A DNA stretch of 11,060 nt, taken from contig JAZRKT010000055.1 in assembly GCA_045646465.1 (NCBI GenBank), forward strand, positions 1 through 11,060, given 5' to 3'. Numbering within the stretch: the first letter of the stretch is position 1; the number at the start of each line of letters is the position of its first letter. The DNA is from UMGS1387 sp045646465 (GTDB lineage Bacteria; Bacillota; Clostridia; Oscillospirales; CAG-382). The notes beneath the pieces are model-generated. The model saw only the letters and a program-made list of their open reading frames with translations, made no database searches and was not told the origin of the DNA. The position numbers and the translations under genes were made by a program. Shown piece by piece: positions 1 through 6,688 of this stretch.

Positions 1-108
1 TGTCAAGCAGTATAAATAAACAAATTGCAAAATTACTTGGGATTGTTTTTTGCGTTTTTTTGAAATTGGCTGAGATTTAAGTGAAAAGTATTCAGAATAA
101 TGAAAAAA

Positions 109-137
109 GCAAAAACCGTAGTGACATTACGGCGTTT
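109..137. terminator. Possible intrinsic terminator, either strand
   Basis: CCGTA (116-120) and TACGG (128-132) form a 5 bp stem with a 7-base loop. The stem is flanked by AAAAA on the left and GTTTTT on the right, so both strands have a T-run after the hairpin. Read on the minus strand it would be a second terminator behind the metal ABC operon. Read on the plus strand it would end transcription entering from left of the window. The stem is short, so this is tentative. Confidence 0.35.
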
Positions 138-160
138 TTGGGTACAGTAAAAACAGACAA

Positions 161-202
161 TAAAAAAATAAGGGGGTGTAGCAAAATAAATTGTTACACC
201 CC
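161..202 (-). terminator. Terminator of the metal ABC transporter operon
   Basis: GGGGTGTA (173-180) and TACACCCC (195-202) are a perfect 8 bp inverted repeat with a 14-base loop. On the minus strand the stem is followed by CTTATTTTTTTATT (plus-strand 158-171), the layout of a Rho-independent terminator. It lies about 100 bases beyond the permease stop codon, with no gene between. The loop is long for a strong terminator, which lowers confidence slightly. Confidence 0.6.
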
Positions 203-233
203 TATATTTGTTTATAATGCACAATTTTCGTAG

Positions 234-254
234 GGTTCGATGCCCACATCGACC
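234..254. repeat. Small hairpin, probable intergenic repeat fragment
   Basis: GGT-T-CGATG, loop CCCA, then CATCGACC forms an 8 bp stem with one bulged T, between the permease stop and the operon terminator. The preceding CGTAGG and the hairpin resemble short dispersed intergenic hairpins common in clostridial genomes; that comparison is from memory only. No gene is visible in 1-299. The rest of that stretch is AT-rich, with the two terminator-like hairpins and a second TGTTACACCCC copy at 282-292. Confidence 0.3.
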
Positions 255-299
255 TGATACTTTTGTGCAAACTGCGAATGGTGTTACACCCCGTAACTT

Positions 300-1118
300 T
301 TATCTTTTCATAATCTTCCCAGCAACGAAAAACAGCGCAAAGAACAGTATATTTGCAAGAACAATGCTTGCTCCCGTTGGCAGGTCAAAGAGCACCGAGG
401 CGCATATTCCGAGGAAGAAACAGCACACCGAAACTATCCCCGAGCTGATTATTACGCTTTTAAAGGTTCTGCACACACGCATTGACGTAAGGGCAGGGAA
501 GATAATGAGGCTTGATATGAGAAGTGCTCCCATAAGGCGCATACCAAGCACTATTATAAGCGCCGTAAGCACCGCCACAAGTCCGTTGTAAAGCTTTACG
601 TTTATGCCCGAAGCACGGCAGAAGGTTTCGTCAAAGGTCACGGCGAAAATTTTGTTGTAAAACAGCAAAAACAGCAAGAGAACAGGGATACATACGCATA
701 TGCTCAGAGTCACGTCGCTTTCGGAAAGTCCCAAGATTGTGCCGAACATATAGCTGTTGAAGTCCTGATTCATTCCTCCACTTAAGGAGGATGCCGTAAC
801 GCCCACGGCAAGTGAGCCTGTTGACACAAGAGCAACTGCCGCGTCACCCTTAAGAGAGCTGTTTTCACCTAAGCGCAGCAGTAAAAACGCCGCCGCTATC
901 ACAACGGGAACAGCAACCGCAAGTGGCGCAAAGTTAAGTGCAGATGCCACAACAACTGCACCGAAGCCTACGTGTGAAAGCCCGTCGCCTATCATTGAGT
1001 AACGTTTAAGAACAAGGCTGACGCCGAGGAGTGCGGCACACAGGGAAATTATAATTCCGCCCACAACGGCTCTTTGCATAAAGCTCTGTGAAAAAACAAA
1101 ATAAATAGTGTCAAGCAT
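300..1118 (-). CDS. Metal ABC transporter permease (ZnuB/MntB-like, ABC-3 family)
   Basis: Integral membrane subunit that forms the channel of a zinc or manganese importer, working with the ATPase and lipoprotein encoded just upstream. The 272-residue protein is almost entirely hydrophobic, with about seven to nine membrane segments. Near the N-terminus it has the family-typical stretch LGVSLVLKRYSMIGDGLSHV, and near the C-terminus the usual run MRLMGALLISSLIIFPAL. Length is normal for the family. The start chosen is the ATG at 1118-1116, preceded by AAAGGAAG; the frame stays open to 1163, but that would add 15 residues unlike the family. Its ATG lies inside the end of the ATPase gene (8-base overlap, ATGCTTGA), so the two are probably translationally coupled. 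Which metal it carries cannot be told from this subunit. Confidence 0.93.
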   Translation of the reverse strand: MLDTIYFVFSQSFMQRAVVGGIIISLCAALLGVSLVLKRYSMIGDGLSHVGFGAVVVASALNFAPLAVAVPVVIAAAFLLLRLGENSSLKGDAAVALVSTGSLAVGVTASSLSGGMNQDFNSYMFGTILGLSESDVTLSICVCIPVLLLFLLFYNKIFAVTFDETFCRASGINVKLYNGLVAVLTALIIVLGMRLMGALLISSLIIFPALTSMRVCRTFKSVIISSGIVSVCCFFLGICASVLFDLPTGASIVLANILFFALFFVAGKIMKR

Positions 1119-1824
1119 CGTCTTCACTTCCTTTCGTGAAAAGTCTGCCTGCGTCCGAGTCAAGGTAAAGTGAAGTCTTGCCGAAAAACAGCGGTTTTTT
1201 GTGCATATGAAGAATATGTGTCGAATATTTCAAAGATGCACGTATGTCATGGGACACCATAATAACGGTAATGCCGTGGTCGCGGTTAAGGTGGTAAATG
1301 AGGTCGTACATTTCCTCGGTCGCAACAGGGTCAAGTCCGGTTACGGGCTCGTCAAGCAAAAGCAGCGAGCGCGTTGCACATAAAGCTCTTGCAAGCAGAA
1401 CTTTTTGCTGCTGTCCGCCCGACAGGGTGCGGTAGCACTTGTTTTTTAAGTGGGATATACCGAGGATTGCCATATTGTCAAGGGCGCATCTTTTGTCGCG
1501 GCGCGAGTAAATGCCGAAAAAGCTTTTTGCGCCGTCACAGCCTGTCAGCACAACCTCATACACGCTTGCGGGAAAATCCTTTTGTGCAGGTGTCTGCTGA
1601 GGAAGGTAGCCTATTTGCTTTTGTGTAAGTCCTTCTCCGTAGCAAAGAGCACCCGAGGAAGGCTTTTTCAAGCCCAGAAGTGCCTTTATGAGGGTGGATT
1701 TACCTGAGCCGTTTTCGCCGACGATGCAAAGGTAATCTCCCTTTGAAACGCTGAAATTTATGTCCTCGACGACGTTTTCTCCGTCATAGCCGAGGCTGAG
1801 ATTTTGTGCCTGAATAAGTGCCAT
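1111..1824 (-). CDS. Metal ABC transporter ATP-binding protein (ZnuC-like)
   Basis: Cytoplasmic ATPase that powers the metal importer. The 237-residue protein has all ABC motifs: Walker A GENGSGKST at 36-44, Q-loop around YLPQQ at 73-77, signature LSGGQQQ at 134-140, Walker B LLLLDEP at 154-160 with the catalytic Glu at 159, D-loop GLD, and H-loop SHD at 191-193. The YLPQQ Q-loop and short length fit the metal-type ZnuC/MntB family. It starts one base after the stop of the lipoprotein gene (TGA-T-ATG) and overlaps the permease gene by 8 bases, so the three genes form one tight operon. Nothing appears damaged. Confidence 0.95.
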   Translation of the reverse strand: MALIQAQNLSLGYDGENVVEDINFSVSKGDYLCIVGENGSGKSTLIKALLGLKKPSSGALCYGEGLTQKQIGYLPQQTPAQKDFPASVYEVVLTGCDGAKSFFGIYSRRDKRCALDNMAILGISHLKNKCYRTLSGGQQQKVLLARALCATRSLLLLDEPVTGLDPVATEEMYDLIYHLNRDHGITVIMVSHDIRASLKYSTHILHMHKKPLFFGKTSLYLDSDAGRLFTKGSEDDA

Positions 1825-1825
1825 A

Positions 1826-2761
1826 TCAGCTAAGTGCCTTTCTTAAATTTTCTGCGTTGAGCCTCATAAGCTCAGCGTATGTAATATTGCTTTTAAACTC
1901 ATCGCTTGTTACGTTGTGACAGGAATGAAGAGTACAGATTTCGGCAGCTGTTTCCGAAACTACGGCAGAGGCAATTTTTTTATTGGAGAACTCCACAGTA
2001 AACACCACCCCAATGCCCTCGCTCTGCACCTTCTGTGAAATGGAAGCTATTGTCTTTGCGCTTGGCTCTGTTTCGGAAGAACAGCCGGGGAAAGCGGCGG
2101 TATATTCAATGCCATATTCATTTGCAAGATGGGTGAAGGGAAAACGGTCTGCCACAACAATTTCATCTCTTTTGGCGTTTGCCGTAATGTCACGAAAAAG
2201 ACTGTCAATTTCAACAAGCTCGTCCTTGAATCTATTGTAGTTTTTGGTGTATTCTTCGGTGTTTTTAATATCAAGACTGCACAGAACGCTGTAAATGTGC
2301 TCGCTCAATTTTGCAGCATTTACAGGACTTGTCCACACGTGCTCATCATAGGTGTGGCTGTGGTCGGTGTCATCGCAGCTCTTTTCACCTTCGTGTAAAT
2401 GTCCTTCGGGCGGACAAATGTCGGTAAAGGAAACAACCGTCATACTGTCATTTTCGGCAGAGTCAATAACGGACTGTGCCCAGGTGTCGCTTTCTCCGCC
2501 CGTGTATACAAACAAATCGCACGCCGATATTTTTGCCATATCTGAGGGCGACGGCTCGTATGTGTGCATTTCGCTTCCCGGCTTTATGAGCATTGTGAGA
2601 TTTACCTTTTCGCCTGCTATCTGACGTACAAAATCGTAGTGGGGAAAGGCGGTTACAACAACATTTAACTTTTCGCTGTGTTTGGTATTGTCCCTTGAGC
2701 AGGAAGCTGACGTCAACAGTAAAACAAATATAAGGCATACAGCCAATAGTGCTTTTTTCAT
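1826..2761 (-). CDS. Metal ABC transporter substrate-binding lipoprotein (ZnuA-like)
   Basis: Surface lipoprotein that captures the metal ion and hands it to the permease. The 311-residue product starts with MKK, a hydrophobic signal peptide and SASC, giving lipidation at Cys21. Cluster A-1 (ZnuA/PsaA) hallmarks are AFPHYD (36-43), PGSEMHTYEPSPSD (61-74, His66 the first likely ligand) and EHVWTSP (140-146, His141 the second). A His/Asp-rich loop at 121-137 favours zinc. The third region reads ADRFPFTHLANEYG (204-217), without the His seen there in E. coli ZnuA, and the C-terminus carries LHSCHNVT (278-285). The frame is open to 2935, but the ATG at 2761 has GAGG six bases upstream and is followed by the signal peptide, and the promoter lies inside the longer frame. 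First gene of the operon; a Fur-like operator precedes it. Confidence 0.92.
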   Translation of the reverse strand: MKKALLAVCLIFVLLLTSASCSRDNTKHSEKLNVVVTAFPHYDFVRQIAGEKVNLTMLIKPGSEMHTYEPSPSDMAKISACDLFVYTGGESDTWAQSVIDSAENDSMTVVSFTDICPPEGHLHEGEKSCDDTDHSHTYDEHVWTSPVNAAKLSEHIYSVLCSLDIKNTEEYTKNYNRFKDELVEIDSLFRDITANAKRDEIVVADRFPFTHLANEYGIEYTAAFPGCSSETEPSAKTIASISQKVQSEGIGVVFTVEFSNKKIASAVVSETAAEICTLHSCHNVTSDEFKSNITYAELMRLNAENLRKALS

Positions 2762-2782
2762 AAAATACCTCGTATATCGAAA

Positions 2783-2799
2783 TTGAAAGTCATTTTCAA
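2783..2799. promoter_or_regulatory. Fur-family operator (Zur/Fur/MntR-type box), predicted
   Basis: TTGAAAGTCATTTTCAA is an 8-1-8 inverted repeat with a single mismatch between arms. The central 15 bases (TGAAAGT-C-ATTTTCA) have the 7-1-7 layout of Bacillota Fur-family boxes. It sits about 5 to 20 bases downstream of the predicted transcription start of the metal ABC operon, where a bound repressor would block the polymerase. Zur is the natural candidate, but the regulator is not in this window. Confidence 0.55.
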
Positions 2800-2810
2800 A
2801 TTGCCGATAT

Positions 2811-2839
2811 AGTATAACACAGTAATTACATATTGTCAA
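2811..2839 (-). promoter_or_regulatory. Promoter of the metal ABC transporter operon
   Basis: On the minus strand, TTGACA (2839-2834) is followed after 17 bases by TATACT (2816-2811), with TGT directly before the -10, making an extended -10. Transcription should start near 2804, giving a leader of about 43 bases before the lipoprotein ATG. Confidence 0.8.
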
Positions 2840-2925
2840 GAAAAAACGTTCAAAAATACATTTACAAAGTGTGAATTTGTGGAATACTGAACGTATAATG
2901 ATAGTCGGAGATATTTGAAAAGGAT

Positions 2926-2988
2926 ATGATGGCAAAGGAATATGTTTCGGTAAGGCTTAACGGTGAGCAATGTCAGCGAGGGTCTTAG
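2926..2988 (+). other. Possible 20-residue small ORF or gene remnant
   Basis: In the 455-base gap between the divergent transporter genes, a short frame starts with a double ATG and reads MMAKEYVSVRLNGEQCQRGS before TAG at 2986-2988. AAAAGGA lies just upstream and TATAAT occurs at 2894-2899, but with no good -35 (GTGAAT at 2871). After the TAG the same frame stays open for 22 more codons to TAA at 3055-3057 (LFQSVLFFYGVKKLTGVIPL...). It could be a real microprotein, a decayed gene end, or chance. The remainder of the gap shows only a weak TCAGTTTT/AAAACTGA inverted repeat (2998-3031) and the two outward promoters. Confidence 0.15.
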
Positions 2989-3100
2989 CTTTTCCAATCA
3001 GTTTTATTTTTCTACGGTGTTAAAAAACTGACGGGCGTTATCCCTTTAAATATATAAAAAGTTTTATTTGAAAATGATATATATTTGTAATATTTTTGCA

Positions 3101-3129
3101 TTGACAATTGAAATTATTTTTGGTACAAT
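3101..3129 (+). promoter_or_regulatory. Promoter of the Na/phosphate cotransporter gene
   Basis: TTGACA (3101-3106), a 17-base spacer and TACAAT (3124-3129) make a strong sigma-70-type promoter. Transcription should start near 3136, leaving an untranslated leader of about 80 bases in which no riboswitch-like fold was recognised. Confidence 0.8.
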
Positions 3130-3217
3130 GTAAAAGGTGAATTTTGGAATTGGAATTTGCCGTTAATAGGATTATTGAAAAAAAGACTTTTCTGTATGAG
3201 GAGTGTGGAAATTTAGT

Positions 3218-4993
3218 ATGGAAAAAGCATTGGAAATGATTTTAGGACTTGCAATGGGACTTGTTCTTTTCTTGTACGGTATGGATCTTATGGGTGACAG
3301 CCTCAAGAAAATTGCAGGTGGTAAAATGGAGTCTATACTTGCAAAGCTGTCATCAAACAAATTTAAAGGACTTTTGCTGGGTTCTGCCGTGACGGCAATT
3401 ATTCAGTCCTCCTCAGCCACAACGGTAATGCTTGTAGGCTTTGTAAACTCGGGCATTATGAAGCTGGGTCAGACTATAGGCGTTATTATGGGTGCAAACA
3501 TTGGTACAACCGTTACGGCGTGGCTTTTAAGTACGTCTGCTATCGGTGACACAGCGGCAACCATACTTAAGCTTTTCAAGCCATCAACCTTTACTCCTGT
3601 ACTGGCGGTTGTGGGCATAATCTTTACTATGTTTGCCAAAAACGACAAAAAAAGAAATCTGGGTGCAATACTGCTTGGTTTTGCCATCCTTATGTTTGGT
3701 ATGGATACAATGTCCGGTGCTGTAAGCAGTCTTCGTGACAACAAGGCGTTTGTTGACATTCTTACAATGTTCAGCAATCCCATTCTCGGTATTGTTGTGG
3801 GTACTGTGTTTACAGCGATTATTCAGTCGTCCTCAGCATCTATCGGTATTTTGCAGGCACTGTCGCTGACAGGTGTTCTTAGCTTTTCTGCATCCTTGCC
3901 GCTTCTTCTGGGTATGAACATCGGTACAACCATTACACCTATTATCTCGTCTGCAACGGGCAACACCGAGTCAAAGCGAGTTGCACTTACCTGCCTTTAC
4001 ATCAAAATGATAGGCGTGGTGATAGTGACAAGTGTATTCTATATATTAAACGGCGTTTTGAGCTTCGGCTTTATGGAAAGTAATGTTCTTGCAAATCCCT
4101 TAAACATTGCCGTGGCACACACCGCTTTCAACATTATTTCAACAATTATTCTTATTCCCTTTGACAAGCTTATCGAAAAGCTTGCTATCATCACCATAAA
4201 GGGCAAGAAGGAAGAAAGAAGAAACGAGGTATTTGACGTGCTGGACGACAGATTCCTTGACGTTCCTGCTTTCGCCGTTGAAAAGTGCCGTGAGCTTGTT
4301 TGCGATATGGCGGTTATTGCTTCGGAATCCTTCAATATGGCAACAAAGCTTTTTGATAACTATACCGATGAAGGCTTCGCAAAAATACAGGAGCTTGAAG
4401 GCACCGTGGATAAATACGAGGATAAGACCAGCACATACCTTGTAAAAATTGCTGCAGCGAATATGTCGGCTAAGGACAGTAAGGTGGTAACAGAGCTGCT
4501 TCACTGCGTAGGCGATATCGAAAGAATTTCCGACCACGCTCTCAATATTGCAGAGGCTGCAAAGGAAATGCACGACAAAGAGGTTACATTTTCCGAAAAT
4601 GCTCTCAAGGACCTTCACGTTATTACACTTGCCGTACACGATGTGCTTGAGCTTGCGGTAAATGCTCTTATCAAGGATGACCTTGAGCTTGCTGCAAGAG
4701 TTGAGCCCCTTGAACAGGTTGTTGACCGCTTAAAAAGAAAAATCAAGGCGGGACACATCAACCGTCTGCGCCAGGGCGACTGCACAATGGAGCTCGGATT
4801 TATTCTTTCTGACCTTCTTACAAACTACGAAAGAGTTGCCGACCATTGCTCAAATATTGCCGTATGCTTTATTGAAATTTCTCATGACTCCTTTGAAACT
4901 CACGAGTATCTGCACCAGCTTAAGGAAAGTGGCGAAGGCGAGTTCAAGACGATGTACGAGCAGTATAAGGCTAAGTACGTTTTATCGGAATAA
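3218..4993 (+). CDS. Na/Pi cotransporter family protein with PhoU-like C-terminal domain
   Basis: Membrane protein predicted to import phosphate with sodium (NptA/YjbB type). The 591-residue product has an inverted-repeat transporter half: QSSSATT at 63-69 and QSSSAS at 203-208, each followed by a matching GANIGTT (92-98) and GMNIGTT (232-238), the duplicated signature of the Na_Pi_cotrans family. From about residue 338 to 560 it is soluble and helical, with PhoU-like helices (for example DIERISDHALNIAEAA and NYERVADHCSNIAV), a domain common at the C-terminus of bacterial family members. The start is the ATG at 3218, with GAGGAG 14 bases upstream; the frame also opens at a GTG at 3203, but that overlaps the binding site. 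Spacing is on the long side, so the start is the least certain part. Monocistronic, with its own promoter and terminator. Some YjbB-like proteins export phosphate instead, so direction is inferred. Confidence 0.92.
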   Translation: MEKALEMILGLAMGLVLFLYGMDLMGDSLKKIAGGKMESILAKLSSNKFKGLLLGSAVTAIIQSSSATTVMLVGFVNSGIMKLGQTIGVIMGANIGTTVTAWLLSTSAIGDTAATILKLFKPSTFTPVLAVVGIIFTMFAKNDKKRNLGAILLGFAILMFGMDTMSGAVSSLRDNKAFVDILTMFSNPILGIVVGTVFTAIIQSSSASIGILQALSLTGVLSFSASLPLLLGMNIGTTITPIISSATGNTESKRVALTCLYIKMIGVVIVTSVFYILNGVLSFGFMESNVLANPLNIAVAHTAFNIISTIILIPFDKLIEKLAIITIKGKKEERRNEVFDVLDDRFLDVPAFAVEKCRELVCDMAVIASESFNMATKLFDNYTDEGFAKIQELEGTVDKYEDKTSTYLVKIAAANMSAKDSKVVTELLHCVGDIERISDHALNIAEAAKEMHDKEVTFSENALKDLHVITLAVHDVLELAVNALIKDDLELAARVEPLEQVVDRLKRKIKAGHINRLRQGDCTMELGFILSDLLTNYERVADHCSNIAVCFIEISHDSFETHEYLHQLKESGEGEFKTMYEQYKAKYVLSE

Positions 4994-5009
4994 AATCTAA
5001 TATGACTTT

Positions 5010-5046
5010 AACTGTCTTTACTCATTTTGGGTAAAGGCAGTTTTTT
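5010..5046 (+). terminator. Intrinsic terminator after the Na/Pi cotransporter gene
   Basis: AACTGTCTTTAC (5010-5021) pairs with GTAAAGGCAGTT (5031-5042) in a 12 bp stem with one G-T pair and a 9-base loop. It runs directly into TTTTTT (5041-5046). It starts 17 bases after the stop codon. Confidence 0.9.
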
Positions 5047-5069
5047 GTTTTCAATTTTTTATATATCTA

Positions 5070-5098
5070 TTGACAATAGCGGAATTTTCTGCTATAAT
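5070..5098 (+). promoter_or_regulatory. Consensus promoter of the TAXI-TRAP operon
   Basis: TTGACA (5070-5075) and TATAAT (5093-5098) match both sigma-70 consensus hexamers exactly with the ideal 17-base spacer. This implies high basal expression; no operator-like palindrome was found around it. Transcription should start near 5105, about 54 bases before the first ATG. Confidence 0.88.
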
Positions 5099-5158
5099 AC
5101 AAAATGAATAATTTCCGTTTACATTATTCAAAAAACAAAGTTTTTGGAGGATTTAGTT

Positions 5159-6172
5159 ATGAAGAAGACACTCAGTATTATTCTTGCAGCTCTTATGCTT
5201 TTTACCGTAGTTCTTACAGGCTGCGTACAAAAGACAGTAACAGAAGGCAATGAAAACGTAGTTGACGAAGTAGTCAAAGAAGCTACAGTTGACAAGATTG
5301 TTCTGGCAACAGGTGGTAACACAGGTACATACTACGGCTACGGTATGGCAATGAGTACTGTTCTTGCAGACAAGACAGGCATAGCATTTGACGTACAGCC
5401 CACAGGCGCATCCAAGGCCAACATTCAGCTTGTTCAGCTTGGCGACGCAGATATGGCAGTGGTTCAGAACGACGTTATGTACTATGCATACACAGGTACA
5501 GACCTTTTCACAGGGGAACAGACACAGGACTTTGCGGCAATGGCAGTTCTTTATCCTGAGCTTTGCCAGATTATCGCTACAAAGGACAGCGGCATCAAGA
5601 CAGTTGCTGACCTTAAGGGCAAGAGAGTTTCCGTTGGCGATGCAGGAAGTGGCGTTGAATTCAACGCAAAGCAGATTCTTGAAGTATACGGCATCGATAT
5701 GAATAAGGACATCGAAAAGCAGAACCTTGGCTTCGGCCCTTCCGCAGATGCTCTCAAGGACGGTAAGATTGACGCATTTTTCTGCGTTGCAGGTATTCCT
5801 ACAACAGCTATCGTTGACCTTGCAACAAACAACGAAATCGTTGCAGTTGAAGTTGAAGACGAAAAGTTTGCAGAGCTTTCTGCACAGTACGGCTTCTACA
5901 CACAGCAGGTTATCCCCGCAGGCACCTACAAGGGCATGGACGAGGATGTAAAAACAGTTGCTGTTATGGCTACATACATTGTTGATGCAGACCTTCCCGA
6001 AAAAGCAGTTTACGACATCACAAAGGCTATGTTTGAAGGCAAGAACGAAATTGCACACGTAAAGAGCAACGAGCTTGACGTAAACAAGGCAGTTGATGGT
6101 ATCCCCGCTGAAGTACCGATTCACGCAGGCGCACTTAAATACTACAAGGAAGTCGGCGTTGTTGCTGAATAA
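5159..6172 (+). CDS. TAXI family TRAP transporter solute-binding lipoprotein
   Basis: Extracytoplasmic receptor of a tripartite ATP-independent (TRAP) transporter; it binds the solute and delivers it to the fused permease encoded two genes downstream. The 337-residue protein has a signal peptide ending in LTGC, so Cys22 is the lipid anchor. Family marks are VLATGGNTGTYY (48-59, with the glycine-rich GGNTGTYY of TAXI receptors), TGASKANIQLVQLGDADMAV, and the LKGKRVSVGDAGSGVEFNAK stretch that lines the ligand cleft. TAXI proteins are often glutamate- or 2-oxoglutarate-type binders, but the ligand cannot be assigned here. The ATG at 5159 was chosen because GGAGG lies eight bases upstream (5146-5150) and it opens directly onto the signal peptide; an in-frame TTG at 5144 overlaps that site. 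Confidence 0.94.
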   Translation: MKKTLSIILAALMLFTVVLTGCVQKTVTEGNENVVDEVVKEATVDKIVLATGGNTGTYYGYGMAMSTVLADKTGIAFDVQPTGASKANIQLVQLGDADMAVVQNDVMYYAYTGTDLFTGEQTQDFAAMAVLYPELCQIIATKDSGIKTVADLKGKRVSVGDAGSGVEFNAKQILEVYGIDMNKDIEKQNLGFGPSADALKDGKIDAFFCVAGIPTTAIVDLATNNEIVAVEVEDEKFAELSAQYGFYTQQVIPAGTYKGMDEDVKTVAVMATYIVDADLPEKAVYDITKAMFEGKNEIAHVKSNELDVNKAVDGIPAEVPIHAGALKYYKEVGVVAE

Positions 6173-6187
6173 TTTCTTTAGCAGATA

Positions 6188-6667
6188 ATGAAGAAATACA
6201 CAATCGCAGCCGTAGTTGTGATAATGATTACGGCTGTGTTGTTTTGTTTTGACTCCTGTGAGAGCAAGGGAGTAAAGCTTGCTCTTTGTTACGCCGAGAC
6301 ACAAGAGGTAATAGAGCTTTTTGATGTTGAGGAGGGAACAGAATTTTCTGTTGAGTTTATACATTCAGTAAATAAAAGTCCCGTGAAAGACGTCTTTGTT
6401 ATCAGGGACGGAAAAATCATCGCTGACCGTACCGTTTACTCCGCATTTGGAGCAGGCGTGCAGACGGAGCTTGAAGAGGGACATATACTCAGTTACGATG
6501 AACAGGGGAATATGATTGTTTCCGGATTTAATACGGAGTTTCCGAAAGTTAAATGTATAGTGGGAACGGTGTATGACCACATTCTCGAAATAGGAGACGA
6601 GTCTATAAGCCTGACAGAGCTGTGCGGAAAAAACGCACATATTTATTTTGAATTGCAAAGGCGGTAA
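6188..6667 (+). CDS. DUF1850 domain-containing membrane-anchored protein
   Basis: A 159-residue protein of the DUF1850 family, which is repeatedly found beside TAXI-type receptors and fused TRAP permeases and is suspected to be an accessory subunit; its job is not established. One hydrophobic segment (about residues 5-20) anchors or secretes it, followed by a beta-rich domain with the typical FSVEFIHSVNKSPVKDVF stretch and a later YDEQGNMIVSG. The HSVNKSPV region matches the conserved His-Ser-x-x-x-x-P core of the family as remembered. It starts 15 bases after the receptor stop codon. No convincing Shine-Dalgarno sequence precedes its ATG (TTTAGCAGATA), so translation probably depends on coupling to the receptor gene. 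It could be expressed at a lower level than both neighbours, which have strong sites. Confidence 0.85.
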   Translation: MKKYTIAAVVVIMITAVLFCFDSCESKGVKLALCYAETQEVIELFDVEEGTEFSVEFIHSVNKSPVKDVFVIRDGKIIADRTVYSAFGAGVQTELEEGHILSYDEQGNMIVSGFNTEFPKVKCIVGTVYDHILEIGDESISLTELCGKNAHIYFELQRR

Positions 6668-6688
6668 AACGGCAAAGGAGGACACAAA

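Noticed and set aside
1..6. Minus-strand TTGACA at the very left edge
   Set aside because: A -10 element would lie outside the window, so a promoter cannot be supported.
231..254. Possible tRNA T-arm (GGTTCGATGCCCACATCGACC)
   Set aside because: The GGTTCGA core looks T-arm-like, but no anticodon arm, D-arm or acceptor stem can be found at the required distances on either strand; it is a simple hairpin.
208..591. A 127-codon plus-strand frame over the end of the permease gene
   Set aside because: Mostly antisense to the conserved ABC-3 permease; no domain and no ribosome binding site.
2986..2988. Read-through or pyrrolysine coding at the TAG in the short intergenic frame
   Set aside because: No pyl genes in the window, no homologue recognised, and the frame is short enough to arise by chance.
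4139..4639. A 166-codon minus-strand frame within the Na/Pi cotransporter gene
   Set aside because: Shadow of the real gene: no recognisable domain and Cys/Asn-rich antisense composition.
5153..6364. A 403-codon Cys-rich open frame on the minus strand opposite the TAXI receptor gene
   Set aside because: It is antisense to a clear lipoprotein gene with a consensus promoter and ribosome binding site. Its Cys/Asn/Val-heavy composition is what the reverse of that gene's codon use produces, and no family is recognisable.
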